A program made the position numbers and the translations under genes. The notes under the pieces were generated by a model that did not search any database, had not been told where the DNA came from, and was given only the letters and a program-made list of their open reading frames with translations. Below are positions 8,402 through 16,835 of a stretch of 64,000 nucleotides of DNA, one piece after another (the first letter of the stretch is position 1; each line of letters opens with the position of its first letter). Origin of the DNA: Acinetobacter sp. ANC 3929 (GTDB taxonomy: Bacteria; Pseudomonadota; Gammaproteobacteria; Pseudomonadales; Moraxellaceae); contig NZ_KB849999.1 in the NCBI RefSeq assembly GCF_000369405.1, positions 186,001 to 250,000 on the forward strand. Reading direction: 5' to 3'.

Positions 8402-9214
8402 TTATTTCTTCGGTGTTGGAGCTGGTGCGGCTTTTTTTGCAGCGATTGCTTCCTCAACTTTGGCTAATGATTCTTGTGCATTTGGATAATTTACTTTAGC
8501 CAAGCGAGAAAAAATATTTTTCGCCTGCTCTAGGTCCTGATCGATAATTGTTCCATTGGCCAGCATATTACCAAGAATCACGAGAGAAGGCGCATAGTCT
8601 TTTTTAGCCAAATCCTTTAAACTTTCAATGGCTTGCTGTTGCATGAATGGATTTTTATTCTTCACTCCAATCCCAAGATCATAAACAGCTTTTAAGTTTT
8701 TGGCAGGATAGTAATCTTTACGAAGTAACGGTAAAAGCTTTTGAATAGCCAATTGGTCATATTCAGGTTTTCCTTGTCTGAATAGTAAATCAGCAAATTC
8801 AACGGTTGCTTCATCTGAGCCTTGAACAGATGCTTTTTCTAAATACTGTTTATATTTTTGTGGGTCTTTGGCAAGACCTAATGTGCCTTTATGATAGGCT
8901 TGAGCCAAGCTATAACTTGCTGGTCCATAGCCTTTATTAGAAGCATCTTGATAATATTGCAGCGCTTTTTTTTCGTCACGTGTAGTGCCTTGCCCAGCTT
9001 GAGTCATATAACCGAGGTTATAGATGGCTTGCTTGTTGCCTGTATTGGCCAAACGTTGCATTTCTTGAAAAGCAGCAGGATAGTCCTTTGCTTCATAGAG
9101 TTGAGTTGCTTTGGTAAACAGTGGATCTACTTTAGTGGTTGGGGTTTTACTGTCTGCGGCGAATGCTGCATGGCTTGCAATAGTGATTAAACTCGCAATG
9201 AGCAATTTTTTCAT
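8402..9214 (-). CDS. Exported Sel1-like (TPR) repeat protein
   Basis: The 270-residue protein starts MKKLLIASLITIASHAAFAAD, a clear signal peptide cleaved after AFA. It then carries several Sel1-like repeats, for example AIYNLGYMTQAGQG, ASYSLAQAYHKG and ATVEFADLLF, each about 36 residues with the AxxxLAxxYxxG pattern. The tail is rich in Lys, Ala and Pro. Sel1 repeats form alpha-helical scaffolds for protein-protein contacts; no partner can be named. The frame is open 57 codons upstream, but the signal peptide and AAGGAAAAGAA before the ATG at 9214 fix the start. A good sigma-70 promoter lies 70-95 bp upstream. Confidence 0.85.
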   Translation of the reverse strand: MKKLLIASLITIASHAAFAADSKTPTTKVDPLFTKATQLYEAKDYPAAFQEMQRLANTGNKQAIYNLGYMTQAGQGTTRDEKKALQYYQDASNKGYGPASYSLAQAYHKGTLGLAKDPQKYKQYLEKASVQGSDEATVEFADLLFRQGKPEYDQLAIQKLLPLLRKDYYPAKNLKAVYDLGIGVKNKNPFMQQQAIESLKDLAKKDYAPSLVILGNMLANGTIIDQDLEQAKNIFSRLAKVNYPNAQESLAKVEEAIAAKKAAPAPTPKK

Positions 9215-9280
9215 CTTTCTTTTCCTTTCACGTTGATCTGCTTTCATCCTTTGCATAGCAGAACTCAATATGCTGTTCCC

Positions 9281-9308
9281 ATCATAAAAGCTTACCGTAA
9301 AATGTAAA
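9281..9308 (-). promoter_or_regulatory. Sigma-70 promoter of the Sel1-repeat gene
   Basis: On the minus strand TTTACA (9303-9308) and TATGAT (9281-9286) are separated by 16 bp, about 70 bp before the start codon. Confidence 0.6.
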
Positions 9309-9410
9309 TAAGGATTTTGTATAAATCGTGACGAAGCAAGACGGGGCGGGGAATCTTTATTTTTATTAAAACTTTTAAAAATCAATTGAATAATATTGAA
9401 ATTTAAAAGA

Positions 9411-9453
9411 AGGGCTTGCGAGTCATTTGTGGCAAAATGGTCAACAAGCCTTT
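9411..9453 (-). terminator. Weak stem-loop after dsbC
   Basis: On the minus strand AAAGGCTTG pairs with CAAGCCCTT across a 26-nt loop and is followed by CTTTTAAATTT. The long loop makes this a weak candidate terminator for dsbC. Confidence 0.35.
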
Positions 9454-9470
9454 ATATTTGATCTATATTT

Positions 9471-10196
9471 CTAGCGACTGGCTTCTTGTAAGAGCTGCTC
9501 AATTTGTTCAGCATTTTGTGGACTGCCAGAGAGGCGCACACCATTTTGCAAGAATAAGGTTGGTGTGCCATCGATCTGTAATTTTTGACCTAGGGCGAGA
9601 TTCTTCTGTATAGGAGTCTCACACTGTGCCGCATTTTCAGGTGCTTTGCGGTGCAACATATAATCTTCCCAAGCTTCATACTGATTTTTCGAGCACCAAA
9701 TTTTATTGGCAACTGCTTCAGCTTGTGGGTGTAATTTCTTAAGCGGGAACAAGAACAGATACACGGTGACATTATCAACCGAAGTCATGTGCTGCTCGAG
9801 CTTTTGGCAATAAGGACAATCAGGGTCACTAAAGACGTAGAGGGTACGTGCTCCATTGCCTTTTACATATTTAATTGCCTGATCGAGTGGCAGTTGTTTG
9901 ACATCAATTTTACCAAATTCAGCCAAACGCTCTTCGGTTAGATTTTTCTTGTTTTTGACATCAAGGAGATTGCCAAAAAACAGGTATTTGGCTGTTTCAT
10001 CTGTATAGATAATTTTACCCGCGGCATAGACTTCATAAATACCAGGTAAAGGAGAGGAGCTGACGGATTTGACTGGAATATCTGGATAATTCTGTTTGAA
10101 GTTTCGTTCCAGTGTTTTGCTATCGGCATGTAGGCTTTGTACGCTGAGCAGACTCAAGCTGAGTACAGATAACCAGGTCTTGATCATTATTTTCAT
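9471..10196 (-). CDS. dsbC: Periplasmic thiol:disulfide isomerase DsbC-like
   Basis: From the ATG at 10196 the product has 241 residues: a signal peptide (MIKTWLSVLSLSLLSVQSLHA), an N-terminal DsbC dimerisation domain, and a C-terminal thioredoxin fold with the active-site CPYC at about residues 127-130 and the cis-proline loop DGTPTLF. DsbC corrects wrong disulfides in the periplasm and is kept reduced by DsbD. A second cysteine pair (WCSKN and QCETP) occurs as in E. coli DsbC. The start is uncertain among 10229, 10196 and 10187, because none has a good Shine-Dalgarno sequence. A Fur-box-like sequence lies just upstream of the ATG at 10196. Confidence 0.9.
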   Translation of the reverse strand: MKIMIKTWLSVLSLSLLSVQSLHADSKTLERNFKQNYPDIPVKSVSSSPLPGIYEVYAAGKIIYTDETAKYLFFGNLLDVKNKKNLTEERLAEFGKIDVKQLPLDQAIKYVKGNGARTLYVFSDPDCPYCQKLEQHMTSVDNVTVYLFLFPLKKLHPQAEAVANKIWCSKNQYEAWEDYMLHRKAPENAAQCETPIQKNLALGQKLQIDGTPTLFLQNGVRLSGSPQNAEQIEQLLQEASR

Positions 10197-10207
10197 TGTG
10201 CATTTAG

Positions 10208-10226
10208 GTTGATGAGAATCATTGAA
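10208..10226. promoter_or_regulatory. Fur-box-like sequence in front of dsbC
   Basis: Read on the minus strand, TTCAATGATTCTCATCAAC matches 13 of 19 positions of the Fur consensus, including the central AATGATT-TCAT core. It lies directly before the preferred dsbC start. It could be chance in AT-rich DNA. Confidence 0.35.
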
Positions 10227-10270
10227 CAATAACGTTCATTTTTGTTTTCGACAAGAATCTAGAGCAAACT

Positions 10271-10624
10271 TTATTTCAAATAAGGCTGCATTGCCAAGTG
10301 CAGCAATTCGATCAGTTCAGGATCCATGTATTGATAGTCATCAGGGATGTCGAGGACAAACACTTTTTTATGCAGCAATTGTTTTGAAAATTTTTCTTTG
10401 ATCTGTTGTTTATGTCGTGATTCCATCACAAAAATTTGCTCGGCCCAAGCAATATCTTTGAATGAAATTGTATGTTGAGCATGACGACTGGTTCCTGCTG
10501 AACGAGTATGTAGACCATACCCTTGAGCGAAAATACGTTCGGCAGTTGGACTGCGCCATTGATTGCGGCTACAAATGAAAAGTGTGTTCAGTATTTTAAA
10601 TCCAAGAATTGAACTGGGCTTCAC
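10271..10624 (-). CDS. Low-molecular-weight protein-tyrosine-phosphatase-like protein
   Basis: The 117-residue protein contains CSRNQWRSPTAE, the C(X)5R(S/T) P-loop of low-molecular-weight tyrosine phosphatases, close to the N-terminus (Cys about residue 18). The downstream DIPDDYQYMDPEL supplies the acidic loop expected to hold the general-acid Asp. It is shorter than typical LMW-PTPs (about 150 residues) and belongs to the small 'predicted protein tyrosine phosphatase' group (COG4551-like), whose substrates are unknown. The start taken here is GTG at 10624, without a Shine-Dalgarno sequence. The first 29 bp overlap the end of a disrupted small ORF on the same strand, which suggests translational coupling in the ancestor. 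Confidence 0.8.
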   Translation of the reverse strand: MKPSSILGFKILNTLFICSRNQWRSPTAERIFAQGYGLHTRSAGTSRHAQHTISFKDIAWAEQIFVMESRHKQQIKEKFSKQLLHKKVFVLDIPDDYQYMDPELIELLHLAMQPYLK

Positions 10625-10826
10625 GTAAATATCTTGCGTTAGAAATTCGAGGATATTCGATTCCTAATTGTCTGGCACGTGCAAGTTTGTCTTGTCGCGT
10701 ATACAGATATTTCCATTGTTTAGGGGACTTCCAACACAGAGATGTATGCCTGCAGTCTCGACCACGAAATAGAAATTTTTGCTTACTCCGCCATGCTCGA
10801 TGACGTTGTTGTGATCAATCATCCAT
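10596..10826 (-). pseudogene. Small conserved-looking ORF with an in-frame TGA near its start
   Basis: After an ATG at 10826 the frame reads ATG GAT GAT TGA, then stays open for 72 codons to a TAA at 10596. The open part is basic and aromatic-rich (for example QQRHRAWRSKQKFLFRG, WKSPKQWKYLYTRQDK, ARARQLGIEYPR) and looks like a real small protein, but it has no ATG, GTG or TTG start after the TGA. A second ATG at 10822 opens the +1 frame instead (52 codons). The simplest reading is a small gene broken by a nonsense change or an early frameshift; use of a non-standard start is the alternative. I do not recognise the family. It overlaps the phosphatase start. Confidence 0.45.
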
Positions 10827-10885
10827 ATTAAAAAAACTCATGAGTTGATCAGGTTCAGCAGCCGCGATAACACATGAGTTTTTAA
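10827..10885 (-). terminator. Terminator-like hairpin with a long loop after ygfZ
   Basis: The arms ATTAAAAAAACTCATG (10827-10842) and CATGAGTTTTTAAT (10873-10886) are inverted repeats around a 30-nt loop containing GCAGCCGCG. On the minus strand the stem ends in a seven-T run, fitting termination of ygfZ. The second arm's A-rich flank would give a T-run in the other direction too. Confidence 0.6.
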
Positions 10886-10916
10886 TATAAAATCAAAGCC
10901 TAACTTTTACAAGTAT

Positions 10917-11639
10917 TTAGCTTGGTCGCGCCACATCGCCATTGAGTGGTTCTGGGAGTTCTAACACCGTCACACCAAGTTCTTCCAGTGCAGCTGGTTT
11001 AGCAATGACCAAAGCCAAATAGCCTTCTTCAAAAGCAATACTATTCACTACTTCGATGTCTTTACTAAGTTGCGTTGCAGGCGCTGGTACTGCATCTTTG
11101 GCTTGAATTAAATGCAACCAGTGTTTTGGCTTTGCTTTGAACCAAAGACGTGCCACGATTTCTTGACCAAGGTAACAGCCTTTATCAAAATGCACGCCAT
11201 CACGTTGATGTAAACGTAATTCTTGAGGTTGAAACAAATGCTCCGTGGTTTGGCTGATCCAAGCTTGTCCAGATTGGATTGCTTGAATTTGCCAAGTTGT
11301 GATATCTGTAGCTGTTGCAGAGAACTCGGTTTGCGTACCGATAACAGTTGGATAAACTGTTCCAACTTCTTCTAACTTCATTTTAGAAAAAGCACCAAAC
11401 TTTTTGATGTGTTTAGACAATTCTTCAGCTTGATCTTGAGTGGCTACAAGCTCAAAGCTTTCTGGATTTAATCTTTTAAGCCATAAACCAAAATGAATAC
11501 GTCCTTTTAAATCACAAATAGCAGTATAGCGACTTTCATTCTCAGGCAAGCGTTCTACATGAACAGTCACTTGACCTTGCAAAAATTTTTGTGCATCGAC
11601 ACCATTTAAACTAAAAGCAGTAAAAGCAAGCTGACTCAT
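10917..11639 (-). CDS. ygfZ: Folate-dependent Fe-S cluster protein YgfZ (GcvT/IBA57-like)
   Basis: The 240-residue cytoplasmic protein carries KGCYLGQE (Cys at residue 155), the YgfZ signature K-G-C-[FY]-x-G-Q-E. The family resembles the GcvT T-protein, binds tetrahydrofolate and supports maturation or repair of certain Fe-S enzymes such as MiaB. The protein is shorter than E. coli YgfZ (326 residues), which is common in this family. It is monocistronic: a terminator-like hairpin follows, and it is divergent from the SRPBCC gene. Confidence 0.9.
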   Translation of the reverse strand: MSQLAFTAFSLNGVDAQKFLQGQVTVHVERLPENESRYTAICDLKGRIHFGLWLKRLNPESFELVATQDQAEELSKHIKKFGAFSKMKLEEVGTVYPTVIGTQTEFSATATDITTWQIQAIQSGQAWISQTTEHLFQPQELRLHQRDGVHFDKGCYLGQEIVARLWFKAKPKHWLHLIQAKDAVPAPATQLSKDIEVVNSIAFEEGYLALVIAKPAALEELGVTVLELPEPLNGDVARPS

Positions 11640-11827
11640 AGATCAATCCTAAATCTGCGTTCTGAACACTAAAATATGGACTGTTATTTTGCGCCATTTT
11701 TCACAAAAAAGCAGCTTGAGATTCTCGATATTCGTGCTCAAATGGGCGATTGAAGGCATAGCATTTGTACAATAAATCGCTATGATGAATCGATCCAACA
11801 GAATAATAGAGATATTGGAGAATAAGA

Positions 11828-12274
11828 ATGACAGGTACAGTTCAATTACATCGTGTATTTAATGCGCCACCTGCACGGGTTTATCAGGCATTTCTTGATC
11901 CTGATGCCTTGGTTAAATGGTTGCCACCGCATGGATTTACCGCAAAAGTGCATCATTTAGACCCACAACAGGGTGGGACTTATAAAATGTCATTTACCAA
12001 TTTCTCAACAGGGAGTTCACATTCCTTTGGTGGCACCTATGTTGAGCTGGTACCCAACGAACTTCTGCGTTATACCGATCGCTTTGACGATCCGAATTTA
12101 CCAGGTGACATTCAAGTCACAATTCAATTGAAGCAAGTATTGGTCGGTACAGAAATACAGATTACGCAAGCGGGAATCCCTGATGTGATTCCTATTGAGG
12201 CCTGTTATCTCGGTTGGCAAGAATCACTTTATTTATTAGGCTTGTTGGTACAAGCACAAATACCAGATCAATAA
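11828..12274 (+). CDS. SRPBCC-family protein (AHSA1/START-like)
   Basis: The 148-residue protein shows the AHSA1 pattern: VFNAPPARVYQAFLDPDALVKWLPP at the N-terminus, GGTYKMSF, then DPNLPGDIQVTIQL and a C-terminal helix (GWQESLYLLGLLV). The fold is a helix-grip that encloses a hydrophobic ligand. In bacteria the ligands and roles are mostly unknown, so no function is assigned. TTGGAG lies nine bases before the ATG. No partner gene can be named; the next genes on the strand are also small and uncharacterised. Confidence 0.85.
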   Translation: MTGTVQLHRVFNAPPARVYQAFLDPDALVKWLPPHGFTAKVHHLDPQQGGTYKMSFTNFSTGSSHSFGGTYVELVPNELLRYTDRFDDPNLPGDIQVTIQLKQVLVGTEIQITQAGIPDVIPIEACYLGWQESLYLLGLLVQAQIPDQ

Positions 12275-12329
12275 TGCAAACAACTTAATCTTAACTACAG
12301 AGTTTATGATGATTACATCGGGGGATGCT

Positions 12330-12668
12330 ATGTCAGAACAAGCGATTGTTGAACGCCGTGAACAACTTGCACGTATTGCCATGCGTGAAGCTTTGGAAAA
12401 CCAACAAGCCGAAGATAGTGTGGAATTGTTTATTCAACACCATTTGGAAGAAGTGGAGCCAGCGTATTGGAAAAAACACTTTGCAACGTCAACACCAACA
12501 CCTATGCAGGTGCTAGAATTTTTGGTGCTTGCTCACCAATGGGAAGATGAGGACATAGACTGTCATAACATGTTGGATTTTACCTTGCCAGATGACATTA
12601 CTAACTATGTGATTTGCGTGAGTTTCGATGCTAAAGGGCAAGTGATCGATATATCAATGGAAAGTTGA
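12330..12668 (+). CDS. Conserved hypothetical acidic protein (DUF2004-like)
   Basis: The 112-residue cytoplasmic protein begins MSEQAIVERREQLARIAM. It has an acidic middle (HHLEEVEPAYWKKHF) and a C-terminal beta-rich part (FTLPDDITNYVICVSFDAKGQV) that resembles DUF2004 proteins. No catalytic motif is visible and the role is unknown. The frame extends back to 12306, but GGGGG just before the ATG at 12330 favours the shorter form. A DUF488 gene follows after 24 bp and is probably co-transcribed. Confidence 0.75.
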   Translation: MSEQAIVERREQLARIAMREALENQQAEDSVELFIQHHLEEVEPAYWKKHFATSTPTPMQVLEFLVLAHQWEDEDIDCHNMLDFTLPDDITNYVICVSFDAKGQVIDISMES

Positions 12669-12692
12669 ACGGAGAAGCTGTAGGAGAATCGC

Positions 12693-13049
12693 GTGCAAGT
12701 TGAGATTAAACGTATTTATGATCCTGTAGAGCCAAGTGACGGGCAACGTGTATTGGTTGATCGTTTGTGGCCAAGGGGAATGTCTAAAGCGCGCGCGCAT
12801 TTAAATCTATGGGTGAAGGAAATTGCACCATCGACAGAACTACGACAAGCTTTTTGTCACAAGGCTGAGCATTGGCTGAGTTTTCAGGAGGGATATTATC
12901 AAGAGCTTAAAGAGAATCCTTCTGTGCAGCAGCTCCGAGAAATGGCACAGCAACAGCAATTGACGCTGATTTATGCCGCCAAAGATCCACAACTTAATCA
13001 TGCTTTGGTACTTAAAAATTATTTACTTGGCAAAGCGATTCAAACCTAA
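12693..13049 (+). CDS. DUF488-family protein, YeaO-like
   Basis: The 118-residue protein opens with VEIKRIYDPVEPSDGQRVLVDRLWPRG; the RVLVDRLWPRG block is the hallmark of DUF488/YeaO proteins. The conserved tail LTLIYAAKDPQLNHALVLKNYL also matches. The molecular role is unknown; the fold is Rossmann-like. The start is GTG at 12693, supported by TAGGAGAA six bases upstream. It probably forms a two-gene unit with the preceding acidic protein. Confidence 0.9.
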   Translation: MQVEIKRIYDPVEPSDGQRVLVDRLWPRGMSKARAHLNLWVKEIAPSTELRQAFCHKAEHWLSFQEGYYQELKENPSVQQLREMAQQQQLTLIYAAKDPQLNHALVLKNYLLGKAIQT

Positions 13050-13101
13050 AATTTTGAAAAACTGCATCTATCCATCATAATAGTCGTTTTGAGTTTCTTT
13101 T

Positions 13102-13446
13102 ATGTCTTTTCCACATTGCCCACAATGCCAATCAGAATATACTTACCAAGATGGCGACTTATTGATTTGTCCTGAATGTTCACATGAATGGAAGGAAGGG
13201 GAAGCAGCAGCTTCAGAATTACAAGACATCATTAAAGATGCCAATGGTAACGTTTTGGCTGATGGAGATAGCGTTACGGTTGTTAAAGATTTAAAAATTA
13301 AAGGCTCTTCATCTGTGGTTAAAGTCGGAACGAAGGTGAAGAGTATTCGTTTGGTACCAGATGCAAGTGATGGCCATAACATTGATTGTAAAATTGATGG
13401 TGTGGGTGCAATGAAATTAAAATCTGAATTTGTGAAAAAAGTTTAG
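13102..13446 (+). CDS. yjdM: Zinc-ribbon protein YjdM (PhnA)
   Basis: The 114-residue protein has an N-terminal zinc ribbon (CPQC and CPEC, residues about 7-28) followed by the PhnA C-terminal domain with [23 protein letters not shown]. Despite the old name PhnA ('alkylphosphonate uptake'), E. coli YjdM is not needed for phosphonate use and its role is unresolved. The length matches the family. A terminator follows. Confidence 0.93.
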   Translation: MSFPHCPQCQSEYTYQDGDLLICPECSHEWKEGEAAASELQDIIKDANGNVLADGDSVTVVKDLKIKGSSSVVKVGTKVKSIRLVPDASDGHNIDCKIDGVGAMKLKSEFVKKV

Positions 13447-13459
13447 TTTATTTTTATTT

Positions 13460-13485
13460 GGGAGCATGAAAATGCTCCTTTTTAT
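13460..13485 (+). terminator. Terminator after yjdM
   Basis: GGGAGCAT-GAAA-ATGCTCC followed by TTTTTATT, 14 bp after the stop codon. Confidence 0.9.
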
Positions 13486-13596
13486 TCATTACATAAATTA
13501 CCAAAAATGAACAAAATTTAATCTTCTTAAACGGCAATTGCTGATCTATATTGGATGAGATAACAATCAATAGTAACTCCAAAAATAGAGGTCTTT

Positions 13597-13932
13597 ATGT
13601 CAGGATGGTTTGAAGTGAGTCAGGCGAGTGATGGGCAATATCGCTTCGTATTAAAAGCAGGAAACAGTGAGACTGTTTTAACAAGTGAATTATATAAAAC
13701 CAAAGCAGCTGCATTGAACGGGATTGCATCAGTACAAAAAAATAGTCCAGATGATGGCCGTTATGAACGATTAACATCTAAAAATGAGAAGCCGTATTTT
13801 AATTTAAAAGCTGCAAACCATCAGGTGATTGGTAACAGTCAGTTATACTCGAGTGAGCAGTCACGTGAGAAGGGGATTGAGTCTGTGAAAAAGAATGGAC
13901 CATCGGAAACCATTAAAGACCTCACTGTTTAG
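13597..13932 (+). CDS. yegP: YegP-family protein with two DUF1508 repeats
   Basis: The 111-residue protein is two tandem DUF1508 units: GWFEVSQASDGQYRFVLKAGN with SELYKTKAAALNGIASVQKN, and PYFNLKAANHQVIGNSQLYSS with SREKGIESVKKNG. This matches E. coli YegP in size and layout. The small beta-alpha units have no known enzymatic role; expression in several bacteria responds to stress. It is a single gene with its own terminator, convergent with proS. Confidence 0.92.
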   Translation: MSGWFEVSQASDGQYRFVLKAGNSETVLTSELYKTKAAALNGIASVQKNSPDDGRYERLTSKNEKPYFNLKAANHQVIGNSQLYSSEQSREKGIESVKKNGPSETIKDLTV

Positions 13933-13941
13933 TCTTCAAAT

Positions 13942-13972
13942 AAAAAAGCCGTTTCATTGAAACGGCTTTTTT
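13942..13972. terminator. Two-way terminator between yegP and proS
   Basis: AAAAAAGCCGTTTC-ATT-GAAACGGCTTTTTT is symmetrical and sits between two convergent stop codons, so it can serve both genes. Confidence 0.92.
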
Positions 13973-13988
13973 AGATTCAGAATTTCAA

Positions 13989-15704
13989 TTAGCGAATAAA
14001 TTTGGCTAATAGTTCTTCTTTATTCAAGTTGCTGGCTTCAGCATCACGACGGCCTTTGTATTCAAAAGTACCCGCATCCAAACCTTTCTCACCAATCACA
14101 ATACGATGAGGAATACCCATCAACTCAAGATCAGAGAATTTCACACCTGGACGCTCATTACGATCATCGAGCAATACGTCATAACCTTGTGCTTGTAATT
14201 CAGCATAGAGTGCTTCAGCCGCTTCAAGCGTACGTGGTGATTTATGCGCATTCATTGGCACAATTGCAACTTCAAAAGGAGCAATCGCTTGTGGCCAGAT
14301 AATGCCTTTGTCATCAAAGTTTTGTTCGATTGCTGCTGCAACCACACGCGTAACCCCGATACCATAGCAACCCATGGTGACGGTAAATGGTTTGCCATCT
14401 TCACCTAAAACTTTACAGCCTAAAGCTTCAGAATACTTTGTACCCAGTTGGAAAATATGACCGACTTCAATACCACGTTTGATTAAAATCGTCCCTTTAC
14501 CATCTGGAGATGGATCGCCTTCAACCACATTACGAAGGTCGAAGATTTCTGTAAATTTCGCATCACGATCCCAATTGACACCGATTGCATGCTTGTCGAC
14601 TTCGTTGGCACCCGCCACAAAGTCAGATAAGACCGATGCAGCACGATCTACAATCACAGTTAAGCCTTTTTCAACCAAGCCTTGAGGACCACAGAAACCT
14701 GCAGTTAAGCCATGTTGCTGTAATTGCTCTTCAGTTGCGAACGTTAACGGTGATGCAATCAGTGGATGCTTTTCAGCTTTAATATCATTCAGTTCATGAT
14801 CACCACGGAGAAACAATGCAACAACTGGTGTATTGCCTTTATCATCGGTTGGACCTTGTACTAATAATGCTTTAACAGACTGTTTCGCATCAGCATTTAA
14901 GAACTGGCACACATCAGCAATGGTTTTCTGGTTTGGTGTATCCACCAAGGTCAATGCTTGAGTTGCAGCAGCACGCTCACCGACTAAAAGCGCTTCTGCC
15001 ATTTCAACGTTTGCGGCAAAGTCAGATTCTGTCGAGAAAGCGATGTCATCTTCACCACTTGATGCAAGTACATGGAATTCGTGCGATGCAGAGCCACCAA
15101 TTGAACCTGTATCTGCTTGTACTGGACGGAAATCCAAGCCTAAGCGTGTAAAGATACGGCTATAGGTGTCATACATGACATCATAGGTTTCTTGTAATGA
15201 GGCTTGGTCAGCATGGAAAGAATAAGCATCTTTCATGATAAATTCACGCGAGCGCATGACACCAAAACGTGGACGAATTTCATCACGGAATTTGGTTTGA
15301 ATTTGATAGAAATTCAATGGCAGTTGCTTATAGCTTTTTAGCTCATTACGCGCGAGGTCGGTAATGACTTCTTCATGTGTTGGGCCCAACACGAATGGAT
15401 TGTCATGACGATCTTTAAAACGTAATAACTCTGGGCCATATTGTTCGAAACGACCAGATTCTTCCCAAAGCGCAGCAGGTTGTGTAACAGGCATGAACAC
15501 TTCTAATGCGCCAGAACGGTTCATTTCTTCGCGAACAATGGCATCCACTTTCTTTAAAACGCGCGTTCCCATGGGCAACCAAGAGTATAAGCCAGAAGCG
15601 AGTTTACGAATCATCCCCGCACGTAACATGAGCTGGTGTGAAATGACCTCAGCATCATTTGGGGTTTCTCTTAACGTTGCAAATAAAAAGCGGCTTGCGC
15701 GCAT
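13989..15704 (-). CDS. proS: Prolyl-tRNA synthetase
   Basis: The 571-residue class II synthetase has the bacterial-type ProRS layout. The catalytic core comes first, with motif 1 around [31 protein letters not shown] and the motif 2 region [28 protein letters not shown]. An editing (YbaK-like INS) domain occupies about residues 230-390, then motif 3 ([18 protein letters not shown]) and the anticodon-binding domain. It charges tRNA-Pro and clears Ala-tRNA-Pro through the INS domain. The start [16 protein letters not shown] matches the family. It is monocistronic, with a candidate promoter about 110-135 bp upstream. Confidence 0.98.
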   Translation of the reverse strand: MRASRFLFATLRETPNDAEVISHQLMLRAGMIRKLASGLYSWLPMGTRVLKKVDAIVREEMNRSGALEVFMPVTQPAALWEESGRFEQYGPELLRFKDRHDNPFVLGPTHEEVITDLARNELKSYKQLPLNFYQIQTKFRDEIRPRFGVMRSREFIMKDAYSFHADQASLQETYDVMYDTYSRIFTRLGLDFRPVQADTGSIGGSASHEFHVLASSGEDDIAFSTESDFAANVEMAEALLVGERAAATQALTLVDTPNQKTIADVCQFLNADAKQSVKALLVQGPTDDKGNTPVVALFLRGDHELNDIKAEKHPLIASPLTFATEEQLQQHGLTAGFCGPQGLVEKGLTVIVDRAASVLSDFVAGANEVDKHAIGVNWDRDAKFTEIFDLRNVVEGDPSPDGKGTILIKRGIEVGHIFQLGTKYSEALGCKVLGEDGKPFTVTMGCYGIGVTRVVAAAIEQNFDDKGIIWPQAIAPFEVAIVPMNAHKSPRTLEAAEALYAELQAQGYDVLLDDRNERPGVKFSDLELMGIPHRIVIGEKGLDAGTFEYKGRRDAEASNLNKEELLAKFIR

Positions 15705-15814
15705 GGAAACTGTCCTAAAGTTAAGTGTTATTTAAAAAGTGCTATAAAATGAGCAAAATAATGGGCTCAGTTTTGAGCAATTGGCATTATGACATGAATC
15801 ATTCAATTTCGCGC

Positions 15815-15841
15815 AGTATAAAGTACCGCAAAGACTGTAAA
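15815..15841 (-). promoter_or_regulatory. Candidate proS promoter
   Basis: On the minus strand TTTACA (15836-15841) and TATACT (15815-15820) are 15 bp apart, slightly short of the optimal spacing. The rest of the 200-bp stretch upstream of proS shows nothing else recognisable. Confidence 0.4.
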
Positions 15842-15902
15842 TATTGGAATTGGTTAAAGATTAATGTCGAGATGGGAAAGCAATTTATTGAATATCGATA
15901 GC

Positions 15903-16556
15903 TTAAGTTGAACCCAGCGCATTTAAACGATTAATAATGTCGCTATATTCTACTTCGGTCTTGTGATAGGCATTGCGTAAGCTTTCAACGGTTTTTTTTA
16001 CATTTTCAATATTTTGAGCGTTATTTTCCAGATTACTTTTAAGCTGTGCGGGCAGCATTTCGCCTTTACGGTGATATTCCATTTCTTGGCGTTTAAAACC
16101 AATTTTGTCCTTCTGTAATTGTTGCAATTGTTCTTGTTGATAGTTCAGCTGTTTTTTTAAGTTTGCTAAAATCTGATCTCGTTTCGCTGCTGCAATTTGC
16201 GGACTGCCATAGGCACGTTTTAGTTTCAGATCCTGTTCACGGCGACGAGCAACCGATTCTCGTTGAGAGGATTGCTGAGCATCGACGGTAGCATTATACG
16301 GCCGATTACGTTTGATCACTTGCATATTACGATCAAGTGCTTCATAACCATAGCGGATATGTTCTGGTGTGACTGAGGTGCTGACATTGGCAACTTTGTT
16401 TTTGTCATAATAACGATACCAAACAGCTTTAGACTGTTCAGTCGTTGCAAAAGATGAACTGCTCATAAATAGCAAAAGGAAAAAACAACAAATGTAAGTA
16501 CGAGTAAGCGTTGTAAAGTGACGAATGCGGAAACCGCACTTTAACGAACCAGTCAT
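15903..16556 (-). CDS. Exported coiled-coil protein of unknown function
   Basis: The 217-residue protein has an N-terminal hydrophobic segment (YICCFFLLLFMSSSSFA) followed by a cleavage-type site. A short beta-rich stretch (VWYRYYDKNKVANVSTSV) is distantly like DUF4124, and a long charged alpha-helical region (about residues 90-215) is rich in Gln, Lys and Glu with heptad-like spacing, so a coiled coil is likely. ACGGGG seven bases before the ATG supports the start at 16556. It is divergent from the pilGHIJL operon, which may hint at a role near the cell envelope or pili, but nothing proves it. I do not recognise the family. Confidence 0.7.
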   Translation of the reverse strand: MTGSLKCGFRIRHFTTLTRTYICCFFLLLFMSSSSFATTEQSKAVWYRYYDKNKVANVSTSVTPEHIRYGYEALDRNMQVIKRNRPYNATVDAQQSSQRESVARRREQDLKLKRAYGSPQIAAAKRDQILANLKKQLNYQQEQLQQLQKDKIGFKRQEMEYHRKGEMLPAQLKSNLENNAQNIENVKKTVESLRNAYHKTEVEYSDIINRLNALGST

Positions 16557-16835
16557 TACATTCCCCGTAAAAAAGTTAATTAAATCACTTATTTTTAAAT
16601 AATAATCAGTTGTATATTAGTGCTAATTTATACATTTAAAAATAGTTATCCAGCAAAAAAAATAGGAATTTAATTAAAAGTGTGAACTGTTTAGGATTGT
16701 TTAGAGAAACTGATAGATTGGTTCAAAAAACTTCATTGATAATGCAAGTAAAGATATGTTAAAAATATCAACTAATCTGTATAAAACAAATTAAACCAAC
16801 CATAATTTGTATTGAGTATTGGGGCAGGACAATAA

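Noticed and set aside
10664-10822. A 52-codon ORF in the alternative frame starting at ATG 10822 (minus strand)
   Set aside because: It has no Shine-Dalgarno sequence, ends without relation to the next gene, and the other frame is longer and reads more like protein. It may be the source of an ancestral start, so it is mentioned only with the disrupted ORF.
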